Below, piece by piece: positions 1 to 7,835 of a DNA stretch of 7,881 nt (position 1 is the stretch's first letter; each line of letters begins with the position of its first letter). This DNA is from Bacillota bacterium (GTDB taxonomy: Bacteria; Bacillota; Clostridia; Christensenellales; Aristaeellaceae), in the NCBI GenBank assembly GCA_023459675.1, contig JAEWTC010000106.1, positions 1-7,881 of the forward strand, written 5' to 3'. The notes beneath the pieces are model-generated. The model was not told the origin of the DNA. It searched no databases and saw only the letters and a list, made by a program, of their open reading frames with translations. Both the position numbers and the translations under genes were made by a program.

Positions 1-681
1 CCGCGGGCGGCGGGGAATGGGAGTTCTACAAAAAACTGCCGGACCGCTGGGTGCTTTCGTTTGAAAACCTCAAATTCTACGTCCGCCCCACGGGCTTCAA
101 ACACACCGGGCTGTTTCCCGAGCAGGCGGTGAACTGGCTGTTCATGCGGGAACAGATCAAAAAGGCGAAAAAGCGCCCGATGATTTTGAACCTCTTCGCC
201 TATACCGGCGGGGCGACCATCGCCTGCGCCGCCGCGGGCGCGCACGTTACCCACGTGGACGCGGCCAAGGGGATGACCCAATGGGCCAAGGAAAACCGCG
301 AACTTTCCGGCGTTTCGGAAGAGCGCACCCGCTTTATTCTGGAGGACGCCAAGGCGTTCGTCGCCCGGGAATTGCGCCGCGGCAACCGCTACGACGGCAT
401 CCTGATGGATCCGCCCAGCTACGGCCGCGGCCCCAACGGCGAGGTATGGAAGCTGGAGGACGAGCTCTACCCCCTGGCCGAGATGTGCGCGGAGCTGTTG
501 AGCGATGCGCCGGTGTTTTACCTGATTAACGGCTATACCACGGGGTTTGCCGCCAGCGTGGTCGGCAACGTTCTGGAGCGCTGCATGGGCGGGCGCGGCA
601 CGGTAGCTGCCGGGGAGCTGGCCCTGAAGGTGACAAGCGGCGGCGTGCTCCCCTGTGGGGCCACCGCGCGGTGGACGCCCG

Positions 682-689
<8 letters not shown>
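1..689 (+). CDS. Class I SAM-dependent methyltransferase, probably rRNA-modifying (5' partial)
   Basis: The open frame enters from the left edge (first full codon at base 3) and stops at 687-689, so the N-terminus is missing and about 228 codons are present. Seen: an RPTxFKHTGLFPEQ segment, the SAM-binding motif I LNLFAYTGG at 186-212, an acidic motif II region (HVDAAKG), and motif IV DPPSY from 408, followed by a GEVWKLED segment. The C-terminal part ends in GExALxVTxxGxxLPCGxTARW. This pattern is that of the COG1092-like family related to RlmI/RlmK, which methylates RNA bases using S-adenosylmethionine in the cytoplasm; the exact substrate cannot be read from sequence. Its stop overlaps the start of the pseudouridine synthase gene by 8 bases, which suggests translational coupling and a shared role in RNA modification. 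Fold assignment is confident; the rRNA target is inferred. Confidence 0.88.
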
Positions 690-2492
<1,803 letters not shown>

Positions 2493-2500
2493 CCGGCCGT

Positions 2501-2529
2501 CGGCGCGTTGTGGCCGCCTTGCCGCGCCG
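2501..2529 (+). other. G+C-rich hairpin after tgt, possible weak terminator or attenuator
   Basis: CGGCGCG at 2501-2507 pairs perfectly with CGCGCCG at 2523-2529 across a 15-base loop, starting 8 bases after the tgt stop codon. No T-run follows, so it is not a standard intrinsic terminator. It may slow or partly stop transcription, or protect the 3' end of the mRNA. Just downstream, CATAAT at 2552-2557 resembles a -10 box but no matching -35 is visible, so a separate promoter for the creatininase-family gene is only a possibility. Confidence 0.35.
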
Positions 2530-2578
2530 GAGGTTTCGGTTACGCCCGTTCCATAATTCGCTTTTCATTTTTGAAACC

Positions 2579-2583
2579 GGAGG
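2579..2583 (+). promoter_or_regulatory. Shine-Dalgarno GGAGG that decides the downstream start codon
   Basis: GGAGG directly abuts an in-frame ATG at 2584, which leaves no spacer for ribosome binding. The second in-frame ATG at 2593 lies 9 bases after the site, a normal distance. The start of the creatininase-family gene is therefore placed at 2593, three codons later than the longest frame. Confidence 0.8.
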
Positions 2584-2592
2584 ATGGGGTCT

Positions 2593-3399
2593 ATGAACGG
2601 CATTTTCCACCAAACCATGGCGGATATGAACTGGGCGGAGCTTTCCGCATACGCCGGGCGGCAGGCTTTGGTGCTGCTGCCGCTGGGCGTGGTGGAAGAG
2701 CACGGGCCGCACCTCTGCCTGGGCACGGACATCTATACGGCACATCTGTACTGCTTGGCGGTTAAGGAACGCCTGCAGGCGGAAGGCTATGAAGCGGTCA
2801 TCGCGCCGCCCTTTTACTGGGGCGTCTGCCAGTCCACGGCCGGGTTCATCGGCTCGTTTTCCATCCGGTCGGAAACGGCGAAGGCCCTGCTGTACGATAT
2901 TCTCGCCTCCCTGCGGGGGTTTGGCTTTCAGCGCGTATTCGGCGTGAACGCACACGGCGACATCAACCATAACGTGATGATTTTGCAGGCGTTCCGCGAA
3001 GCGTCGGAAACGCTTGGAATGCAGGCGTGCTATGCCTTTGACGAAAGCAGGCTGTGTCATTACGGGCTCACCGGCGCGGAGCCGTTCCTTTGCCCCGTCA
3101 AGCCGCAGACCGTGTCCGTAAGCAAGGCCCCCGTGCCGGACGTTCATGCCGGCGATATAGAAACGGCGATGATCTTCCGCAATTATCCGCATCTTGTGAA
3201 CGTGGAGACGGCGGCCGCTCTCCCGCCCGTGCCGCTAGCCGACAGCCGGGGGATGGACTGGCTTGGCGGCGGGCATATCCACGCGCTGTCGCCGCAGGGC
3301 TACCTCGGCGCGCCCGCCGCGTACGCGGACGTAGACGTTGAGCAGAATCTGGACGATTATGCGCAGCGCATCACCCGGGCCATTCTCACGCGGCTCTGA
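2593..3399 (+). CDS. Creatininase-family metal-dependent amidohydrolase
   Basis: This 268-residue protein belongs to the creatininase fold, whose members hydrolyse cyclic amides or formamides or process peptides (creatininase, ArfB, MftE). Seen: LPLGVVEEHGPH followed by LGTD, giving expected metal ligands Glu35, His37 and Asp46, and NAHGD at residues 119-123, supplying His121 and Asp123. Creatininase itself has Glu at the last position and many relatives read HGGN, so Asp123 is a conservative variant. Length is normal (about 240-270). No signal peptide or membrane segment is evident, so it should be cytoplasmic. It lies 100 bases behind tgt and may have its own transcript. No mycofactocin, flavin or creatine pathway gene is nearby, so the substrate is unknown. 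Family confident, function not assigned. Confidence 0.86.
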   Translation: MNGIFHQTMADMNWAELSAYAGRQALVLLPLGVVEEHGPHLCLGTDIYTAHLYCLAVKERLQAEGYEAVIAPPFYWGVCQSTAGFIGSFSIRSETAKALLYDILASLRGFGFQRVFGVNAHGDINHNVMILQAFREASETLGMQACYAFDESRLCHYGLTGAEPFLCPVKPQTVSVSKAPVPDVHAGDIETAMIFRNYPHLVNVETAAALPPVPLADSRGMDWLGGGHIHALSPQGYLGAPAAYADVDVEQNLDDYAQRITRAILTRL

Positions 3400-3405
3400 G
3401 CGCGC

Positions 3406-3438
3406 AAAACCGCGGCGCTGCCTGTGCAAACGCCGCGG
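3406..3438 (-). terminator. Probable intrinsic terminator for the minus-strand acetyltransferase gene
   Basis: In the short convergent gap, CCGCGGCG (3410-3417) and CGCCGCGG (3431-3438) form a perfect 8-bp stem with a 13-base loop. Read on the minus strand the stem is followed by TTTT (3409-3406), as in a short Rho-independent terminator. In the plus direction no T-run follows, so it may serve the creatininase-family gene only weakly. The U-tract is short, hence moderate confidence. Confidence 0.5.
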
Positions 3439-3465
3439 CCGGAAACGATAGCGCTGCGGGAATGT

Positions 3466-4647
3466 TTAATAGAAATCCGATAGGAACACTGGCTTTTTGG
3501 GAAACAGGCGTTTGAGCAGCGCCTGATTTCCGTTCAGCCGCACGTCCGGCTTGAACGCCGCCTCCGCAAGGCTGATATAGCCCAGCGCGATCTGCGTAAA
3601 GGTCTGTATGCTGAGGCGCAGGTCTGCGTCCCCGTCGCAGCGGGCAACGTCCGCCGCGCCTTGCCGGGTGAAGGCAACGCGGTAGCAGCCTTCATTCTCA
3701 GGCAGAAACGGATCCTCGACGTACAGCGTAACCGCCCCGTCCTTCTTTGGGTAACGCATGGCCTTGAGAACGCCCGCAACGTTCAGCACGCGCGCCATGG
3801 GCTGCGCGCCGGCGGAACTGCGGATTTCGTAAGGCTCCGCAAGGAGCGAGGAAAGCGGAAGGTTACCGGGAACGAACATCTCCACGTCCCTCGCCTGCGC
3901 CAGAAAGCGGTGCAGGAAGCGCATCAGGCCCGTAAACGCCTCCGCGTTGACGAACGCGTAGTCCGTCAGGCAGAGCGTGCGGATGAACGGTTTCTCCTGC
4001 GGCCGGAAGTGAAAGATCGCGTAGGCGGTATCGCGGCCGCCTTGGGACAGCACATAGCAGTAACGCTCCGCCTTGAACGGATCGCCCAGCTCGTTGCGCC
4101 GCCAGGTGCGTTCGTCCCGCGCGACGGCCAGGTTATACCGTTTGGCAAACGCCTTGTACAACGGCTGCAGCGCCGCGGTGCCGTCCGCGGGCAGCAGCAG
4201 CCGCGCGGCGGGCGGTTCTCCGGCTTGGAAAACCTCCAGCGCTTTGGTCGGAAACGAAGCAATCGGGCAGGTAAAGCAAATCTCGTAGCCGAACCGGCGG
4301 TAAAACGGATGGGAGAAGGGGTACAGCGTGGAAAACAACGCCCCCGCCTCGCGGTCGTCTTGCAGCACGCGGCGGAACAACTCGCGCACGGTTCCCTGCC
4401 CGCGTGTCACGGGGTCGGACGCTACCCCCGCCACCCCGCGGGAGGAAGCGATGCTTCCGTCAAACCATATCGGAAGATCGTGGTTGGTCAGCGTCGCGCG
4501 CAGCTGCCCGTCGTCGCCGAAGCAGCCCCACCGGTCCGCCTGATACGGGCTTTCCTTGCCGCTGTCTGCTGCGGGCTGTACGAACGCGATTGATTCCAGC
4601 TGATCGGCCGCCTGGTTTTCTTCCGGCAGCAGTTTCCGAATGTCCAT
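3466..4647 (-). CDS. Eis-like GNAT-family N-acetyltransferase with C-terminal SCP2-like domain
   Basis: The 393-residue protein has the size and layout of the Eis family: tandem GNAT domains followed by a sterol-carrier-like C-terminal domain. Seen: GVASDPVTRGQGTVRELF (residues 74-91), matching the acetyl-CoA loop with R82-G-Q-G85, and PFYRRFGYE, in which Tyr116 corresponds to the proposed general acid of mycobacterial Eis. The C-terminus ends in LSDFY, as expected where the terminal carboxylate acts as general base. Family members acetylate amines, including aminoglycosides and polyamines, but many clostridial copies have no known substrate. A GAAGGG-like Shine-Dalgarno lies about 7 bases before the ATG. 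The gene stands alone on the minus strand, convergent with the creatininase-family gene and divergent from the M1-like gene. Resistance activity should not be assumed. Confidence 0.87.
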   Translation of the reverse strand: MDIRKLLPEENQAADQLESIAFVQPAADSGKESPYQADRWGCFGDDGQLRATLTNHDLPIWFDGSIASSRGVAGVASDPVTRGQGTVRELFRRVLQDDREAGALFSTLYPFSHPFYRRFGYEICFTCPIASFPTKALEVFQAGEPPAARLLLPADGTAALQPLYKAFAKRYNLAVARDERTWRRNELGDPFKAERYCYVLSQGGRDTAYAIFHFRPQEKPFIRTLCLTDYAFVNAEAFTGLMRFLHRFLAQARDVEMFVPGNLPLSSLLAEPYEIRSSAGAQPMARVLNVAGVLKAMRYPKKDGAVTLYVEDPFLPENEGCYRVAFTRQGAADVARCDGDADLRLSIQTFTQIALGYISLAEAAFKPDVRLNGNQALLKRLFPKKPVFLSDFY

Positions 4648-4663
4648 CTTCGTTCCCTTCCGT

Positions 4664-4683
4664 TTTCAGTTTCATTTCAGTTT
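4664..4683. repeat. Two 9-bp direct repeats with 11-bp period in the divergent gap
   Basis: TTTCAGTTT occurs at 4664-4672 and again at 4675-4683, separated by CA. The copies are one helical turn apart, the spacing used by several response regulators at direct-repeat sites. They lie 17-36 bases upstream of the acetyltransferase start (AAACTGAAA on its sense strand). An operator or a chance 5'-UTR repeat are both possible. Elsewhere in this 143-base gap, TGG-TAGTAT at 4688-4696 faintly resembles an extended -10 for the plus strand. No convincing full promoter is visible in either direction. Confidence 0.45.
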
Positions 4684-4775
4684 GCGTTGGTAGTATCGTT
4701 TGACAGTGCGCCTGCGTTTTCCTGCCTGCCGGGCGGGCGGGCACGCGGAAGCAAGGCGCGGCGCGGAGCAACCGC

Positions 4776-4781
4776 GGGAGG
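4776..4781 (+). promoter_or_regulatory. Shine-Dalgarno GGGAGG for the M1-like gene, with overlapping micro-ORF
   Basis: GGGAGG ends 9 bases before the ATG at 4791, supporting that start. Between them lies another ATG (4783) opening a three-codon frame, ATG-CGG-CGA-TGA, whose stop overlaps the real start as ATGA. The first ATG is only one base from the Shine-Dalgarno and is unlikely to be used. The preceding 4731-4741 stretch has three GGG runs separated by single C residues. Confidence 0.7.
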
Positions 4782-4790
4782 AATGCGGCG

Positions 4791-6233
4791 ATGAGACGAT
4801 GGCTGTCCCTGGGCCTGGCCGTGGCGGTGTGCCTGCTTGCGGTGCTGAGCGTGCTGCCCTCGGGGGAGGAGCAGGCGCCGCGGGCGGCGGCTCTGCTTGC
4901 CGCGGCGGAGGGGCTGGACACGATTTCGATCGACGCATCGTACGATCCCGATCTAAGGAAGCTCGCGGTCCGGCAAACGTTTGCGCTTGTCAACCGCACG
5001 GGGGCGGATCAGCCGGTACTATTTTTGCGGGCGTACGCGTCCGCGTTCCGGGACGAGGACTACGCCCCGTCCGCAACGGAAGAACTGCACAGCCTTTGCT
5101 ATCCCGCCGGCTTTTCCGCCGGGGGGATCGAGATAACCGCGTGCGGGCTTGCGTACCGCTTTGCGGACGACGCGCAGACCATCCTGGCGTTAACGCCCGC
5201 CGCGCCCTGGAAAAACGGCGAAACGCTCACGCTTGATATTTCGTATACGCTCACCATCCCCCTGGCCGCGTATCGTTTCGGTGAATACGGCGGCGTGACG
5301 GCGCTGGGCAATGCGTTTCTTATTCCGGCGGCGTATCTGGACGGCGAGTATACTGCCGACGCGTATTACTCCGTCGGCAGCCCTTTTACCAGCGAATGCC
5401 GCAACTATACGCTGCGCATCACGCTTCCCGAGGGCTATGCGGCCTTTGGCAGCGGCACCGCGGCGACTAACGGGCGGGAAACGGTCTTCACCGCTCCTGC
5501 CAGCCGGGATTTGGCCCTGTGCATCAGCAAGTCTTGCCAGTCGGCACAAACCCTATACAACAACGTGCGAATTACGGCTTATGCCCGCACCGCCGCCGGC
5601 GCGGACGCGATGGCAAAAACCGCGAAGCAGGCGCTGCGGATCTATTCGGAGCTGTACGGCGCGTATCCCTACCCAACGCTGACGCTTGCGGAGGTTGCGC
5701 TGCCGTTCGAAGCTTCCGTCTATCCCTCGTTTGCCATGATCGCGGCGGACGCCGTAAGCGGTTCCGGCGAAGCGCTGGAAATCGCCGTGGCGCGGGCCGT
5801 AGCCGGGCAGTGGTTTGAAGCGGTCGTCGGTACCGATGGGTACCGCCAGCCCTGGCAGAGCGAAGCGCTGAAGGAGTACGCGCTTCTATCCTATTGGAAG
5901 AAAGCCCACGGCGCGGACGCGTGGGAGAGCCTCCGCTACAGCCGCGTGGATACGGCCATGCGCCTTACGGCCGGCAGCCTCACGCCCGGCAGCCCGCTTT
6001 TCTATTTCTATGATTGGGGCGAATACCGGACGGTGGTCTGGCACCGGGGCGCCGCGGCGCTGTTCGCGCTGGATCTGGCGCTGGACGGTAAACTTGACGA
6101 ATTCCTTGCCGCATATTATGATACGAATGCGTTTTCCATCGCATCGAGGGCGGATTTTGAGGCCGCGCTGCAGGCGTTTTCCGGCGGAGATTGGTCCGCG
6201 CTTCTCGCCGATATGCTGGATACCATCCAATGA
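4791..6233 (+). CDS. Exported or membrane-anchored M1 (gluzincin) peptidase-like protein, probable pseudoenzyme
   Basis: The 480-residue protein begins with a basic MRR and a hydrophobic stretch (about residues 5-23), a signal peptide or membrane anchor; no good lipobox is seen. Residues about 40-250 fit the beta-rich N-terminal domain of M1 aminopeptidases, and about 260-480 the thermolysin-like domain. The usual HExxH-QWF reads R335-A-V-A-G339-QWF, so both zinc histidines and the catalytic Glu are replaced. The third ligand is kept exactly in place: E358 in WQSEALKEY, 18 residues after G339. The GAMEN-type loop reads EASVYPS, and the catalytic Tyr in VxYxKG is W417 (VVWHRG). The reading frame is intact, so this looks like a maintained non-catalytic paralogue that may bind rather than cleave. 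It heads a probable operon with the GT2-GtrA gene 19 bases downstream. Family assignment is by motif pattern and is not certain. Confidence 0.78.
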   Translation: MRRWLSLGLAVAVCLLAVLSVLPSGEEQAPRAAALLAAAEGLDTISIDASYDPDLRKLAVRQTFALVNRTGADQPVLFLRAYASAFRDEDYAPSATEELHSLCYPAGFSAGGIEITACGLAYRFADDAQTILALTPAAPWKNGETLTLDISYTLTIPLAAYRFGEYGGVTALGNAFLIPAAYLDGEYTADAYYSVGSPFTSECRNYTLRITLPEGYAAFGSGTAATNGRETVFTAPASRDLALCISKSCQSAQTLYNNVRITAYARTAAGADAMAKTAKQALRIYSELYGAYPYPTLTLAEVALPFEASVYPSFAMIAADAVSGSGEALEIAVARAVAGQWFEAVVGTDGYRQPWQSEALKEYALLSYWKKAHGADAWESLRYSRVDTAMRLTAGSLTPGSPLFYFYDWGEYRTVVWHRGAAALFALDLALDGKLDEFLAAYYDTNAFSIASRADFEAALQAFSGGDWSALLADMLDTIQ

Positions 6234-6252
6234 AATGCGCAAAGGTAGGGTT

Positions 6253-7410
6253 ATGATGCCGCAACAAGCTGTGAAAGACGTCGCCGTTCTCATCCCAAGC
6301 TTCCAGCCGGATGAACGGCTGCTTTCCTATGTCGAACAGCTCAGCCACGAGCAATTCGCCGGTATCGTAATCGTGGACGATGGTTCCGGCGCGCAGTATG
6401 ACCCTGTTTTTACGCCGTTGGAGGGCCGGGCCGGGGTAACGGTGCTGCGGTATCCTAAGAACCAGGGCAAGGGGTTTGCGCTCCGCCACGGCATGCAGCA
6501 CATTCTGGACGCCTGCCCGGTTTGCCGCTTCATCATCACCGCCGACAGCGACGGGCAGCATACCACGGAGGATATTTTGCGCATGGGCGAAGCCCTGCAC
6601 GCGGATTCCACGGGGCTTTTGCTGGGCACGCGTGATTTTTCATCCGCCCAGGTTCCGTCCCGTAGCCGGGCGGGCAACCGGATTACGTCCCGGGTGTTCC
6701 GTCTGCTCTACGGCCCCAGGGTGGAGGACACCCAAACGGGGCTGCGCGGCTTTGCGCGCGAGCTGCTGCCCCAGTTTCTCCATATCAAGGGCGATCGTTA
6801 CGATTATGAGATGAACCAGCTCATCGCCTGCGCCATCGGCGGCATTCCCATCCGCGCCCTGCCCATTGAAACCGTGTATGAGAATAACAATGAAGGCAGC
6901 CACTTCCGCACGGTGGTGGACAGCTTCCGCATTTACCGCGTCATCCTGGGCCGGTTCGTGCGGTTTGTGATGTCGTCCGCGTTTTGCTTTGTGCTGGATT
7001 ACGGCATCTATCTGCTGGTCAACCATCTGCTCAAGATCAACGCCCCGGCGCTTGACCAGTACCTGAGCATTTTCTTCATCCGTTTCGTCGCCCGAATCGG
7101 CATCGCCGCGGCGGTGGCGCGCGCCGTGAGCGCAACGGTGAATTATCTGATCAACAAACGCGTGGTGTTTGGCAGCGAAGCGGCGGTCATGCGTTCCTTC
7201 CTGCGCTATTCCTGTACGGTGGCGCTGATTATCGTCCTGTCCGCGGGGATCGTCTCCACGCTGCATATCGGGCTGGGGCTCAGCGATACGCTGACCAAGA
7301 TCCCCGTGGATATCGCGCTGTTCTTCGTCAGCTACTTCCTGCAGCGCAAGTGGGTATTCGGCGGCGGCTGGCGCGGCGCGGCCGCGCTTTCGGAGGAAAA
7401 CCATGGATAA
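6253..7410 (+). CDS. GT2-family glycosyltransferase fused to GtrA-like membrane domain
   Basis: The 385-residue protein joins two parts. Residues 10-230 are a DPM1/GtrB-type GT2 domain: VLIPSF, IVIVDDGSG (Asp42, Asp43), the metal and nucleotide-sugar motif DSDGQH (Asp98, Asp100), DTQTGLRGF (159-167) and YDYEM (183-187). Residues 234-375 are a GtrA domain with about four membrane helices (near 235-258, 274-296, 317-338, 348-363) and the paired motifs NKRVVF and LQRKWVF. GtrB-type enzymes load a sugar onto undecaprenyl phosphate, and GtrA proteins are thought to flip it, so the fusion could make and export a lipid-linked sugar for envelope glycosylation. The start at 6253 follows AAAGG by 7 bases; ATG at 6256 is an alternative, and the in-frame ATG at 6235 is less well served. 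It overlaps the next gene by 8 bases. Confidence 0.92.
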   Translation: MMPQQAVKDVAVLIPSFQPDERLLSYVEQLSHEQFAGIVIVDDGSGAQYDPVFTPLEGRAGVTVLRYPKNQGKGFALRHGMQHILDACPVCRFIITADSDGQHTTEDILRMGEALHADSTGLLLGTRDFSSAQVPSRSRAGNRITSRVFRLLYGPRVEDTQTGLRGFARELLPQFLHIKGDRYDYEMNQLIACAIGGIPIRALPIETVYENNNEGSHFRTVVDSFRIYRVILGRFVRFVMSSAFCFVLDYGIYLLVNHLLKINAPALDQYLSIFFIRFVARIGIAAAVARAVSATVNYLINKRVVFGSEAAVMRSFLRYSCTVALIIVLSAGIVSTLHIGLGLSDTLTKIPVDIALFFVSYFLQRKWVFGGGWRGAAALSEENHG

Positions 7411-7615
7411 ACAGAAGATCGACCGGATTAACGAGCTGGCCCGCCTCAATAAGGAGCGGGAGCTGAGCGCGGAGGAAGTTCTGGAGCAGGCGGCGCTGCG
7501 GCGGGAATATATCGACGAGTTCAAGGCAAACGTGCACACAACGCTGCAAACCGTGCGTATACAAGAAAAAGACGGCACCTTGCGTCCGCTCAAACCAAAA
7601 GGCGATAGGGATTAA
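7403..7615 (+). CDS. DUF896 (YnzC/UPF0291) family small protein
   Basis: This 70-residue protein has the family pattern IDRINELARLNKE, then LSAEE, then AALRREYIDEF and a polar tail containing DGTLRPLKPK. The first two-thirds should form a helical hairpin, as known for B. subtilis YnzC, and there is no signal peptide or membrane helix. GGAGG at 7392-7396 sits 6 bases before the ATG, within the end of the glycosyltransferase gene, which it overlaps by 8 bases. It is therefore cotranscribed with that gene. The family is common in Bacillota and its biochemical role is unknown; ynzC lies in the SOS-induced yneA operon in Bacillus, but no such partner is visible here. No terminator is seen before the rRNA promoter. 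Confidence 0.92.
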   Translation: MDKQKIDRINELARLNKERELSAEEVLEQAALRREYIDEFKANVHTTLQTVRIQEKDGTLRPLKPKGDRD

Positions 7616-7640
7616 CGGAAGCATATCCATACAATAGCTG

Positions 7641-7680
7641 AATGAATTTTAAAAAAGGCAGTTTTCTTTGAAAATAAGTG
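7641..7680 (+). promoter_or_regulatory. A+T-rich UP-like element ahead of the rRNA promoter
   Basis: This 40-base stretch is mostly A and T, with TTTTAAAAAA and TTTTCTTTGAAAATAA blocks, in sharp contrast to the G+C-rich genes. It sits directly upstream of the -35 box, where RNA polymerase alpha subunits bind UP elements of rRNA promoters. Confidence 0.65.
7664..7674 (+). promoter_or_regulatory. boxA-like sequence upstream of the rRNA promoter
   Basis: TTCTTTGAAAA resembles the boxA antitermination element of Bacillota rRNA leaders, but it lies before the -35 box. It would be in RNA only on transcripts from further upstream: readthrough from the DUF896 gene, or a weak promoter using TACAAT at 7630-7635, which has no clear -35. 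It may be just part of the UP element. A looser match, CCTTGAAAAAG at 7735-7745, is in the leader proper. Confidence 0.25.
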
Positions 7681-7709
7681 TTGACAAGAGAGCTGCTTTT
7701 TGTTATTCT
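7681..7709 (+). promoter_or_regulatory. Sigma-A (sigma-70) type rRNA operon promoter
   Basis: TTGACA at 7681-7686 is a perfect -35 box. A 17-base spacer is followed by TATTCT at 7704-7709, a 4-of-6 match to TATAAT. Together with the A+T-rich upstream element and the 16S start about 125 bases on, this is a strong rRNA promoter. The start of transcription is predicted near 7716. Confidence 0.9.
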
Positions 7710-7715
7710 AGTCAA

Positions 7716-7835
7716 GCTCGCTTAAGAGCGCGAACCTTGAAAAAGATACAGAGAAGAAGAAGAAGAAAGAACGCGAAGCGCAGTCAATAATTTGAGTGCA
7801 AGAAGCATAGCCAAGCTAAGCTTTTGAGCGAGATT
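7716..7835 (+). other. rRNA operon leader with 13-bp closing stem
   Basis: This is the predicted transcribed leader between the promoter and mature 16S. CTCGCTTAAGAGC at 7717-7729 pairs with GCTTTTGAGCGAG at 7820-7832 (13 continuous pairs, two of them G-U), so the two ends of the leader can close on each other. Between them lie a boxA-like CCTTGAAAAAG (7735-7745) and five GAA triplets (7753-7767) in a purine-rich run. A competing small hairpin, CGCTTAAGAGCG, is possible at 7719-7730. The region has no coding potential and no terminator. Positions depend on the predicted transcription start. Confidence 0.75.

Noticed and set aside
2501..2576. A standard intrinsic terminator after tgt
   Set aside because: The hairpin is good, but the following bases are GAGGTTTCGG rather than a T-run. 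The T-rich stretch at 2561-2572 is about 30 bases too far away.
3661..4593. A 310-codon open frame on the plus strand opposite the acetyltransferase gene
   Set aside because: Its translation is rich in Arg, Gly and Ala with no recognisable motif, while the minus strand has clear Eis-family motifs. Long antisense frames are common in G+C-rich DNA.
4700..4705. A perfect TTGACA as a -35 box for the M1-like gene
   Set aside because: At 16-18 bases downstream the sequence is CCTGCCTGCC, with no resemblance to a -10 box.
4805..4850. A lipoprotein signal using the Cys in the hydrophobic N-terminus of the M1-like protein
   Set aside because: The residues before Cys (V-A-V) do not fit a lipobox, and hydrophobic sequence continues beyond it.
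6010..6252. An upstream extension of the glycosyltransferase frame into the M1-like gene
   Set aside because: The extension is low-quality Arg/Ser/Pro-rich sequence overlapping a real gene in another frame. AAAGG and homology place the start at 6253.
6640..7593. A 317-codon minus-strand open frame opposite the glycosyltransferase and DUF896 genes
   Set aside because: The His/Arg/Gln-rich translation has no family pattern, and it crosses two well-supported plus-strand genes.
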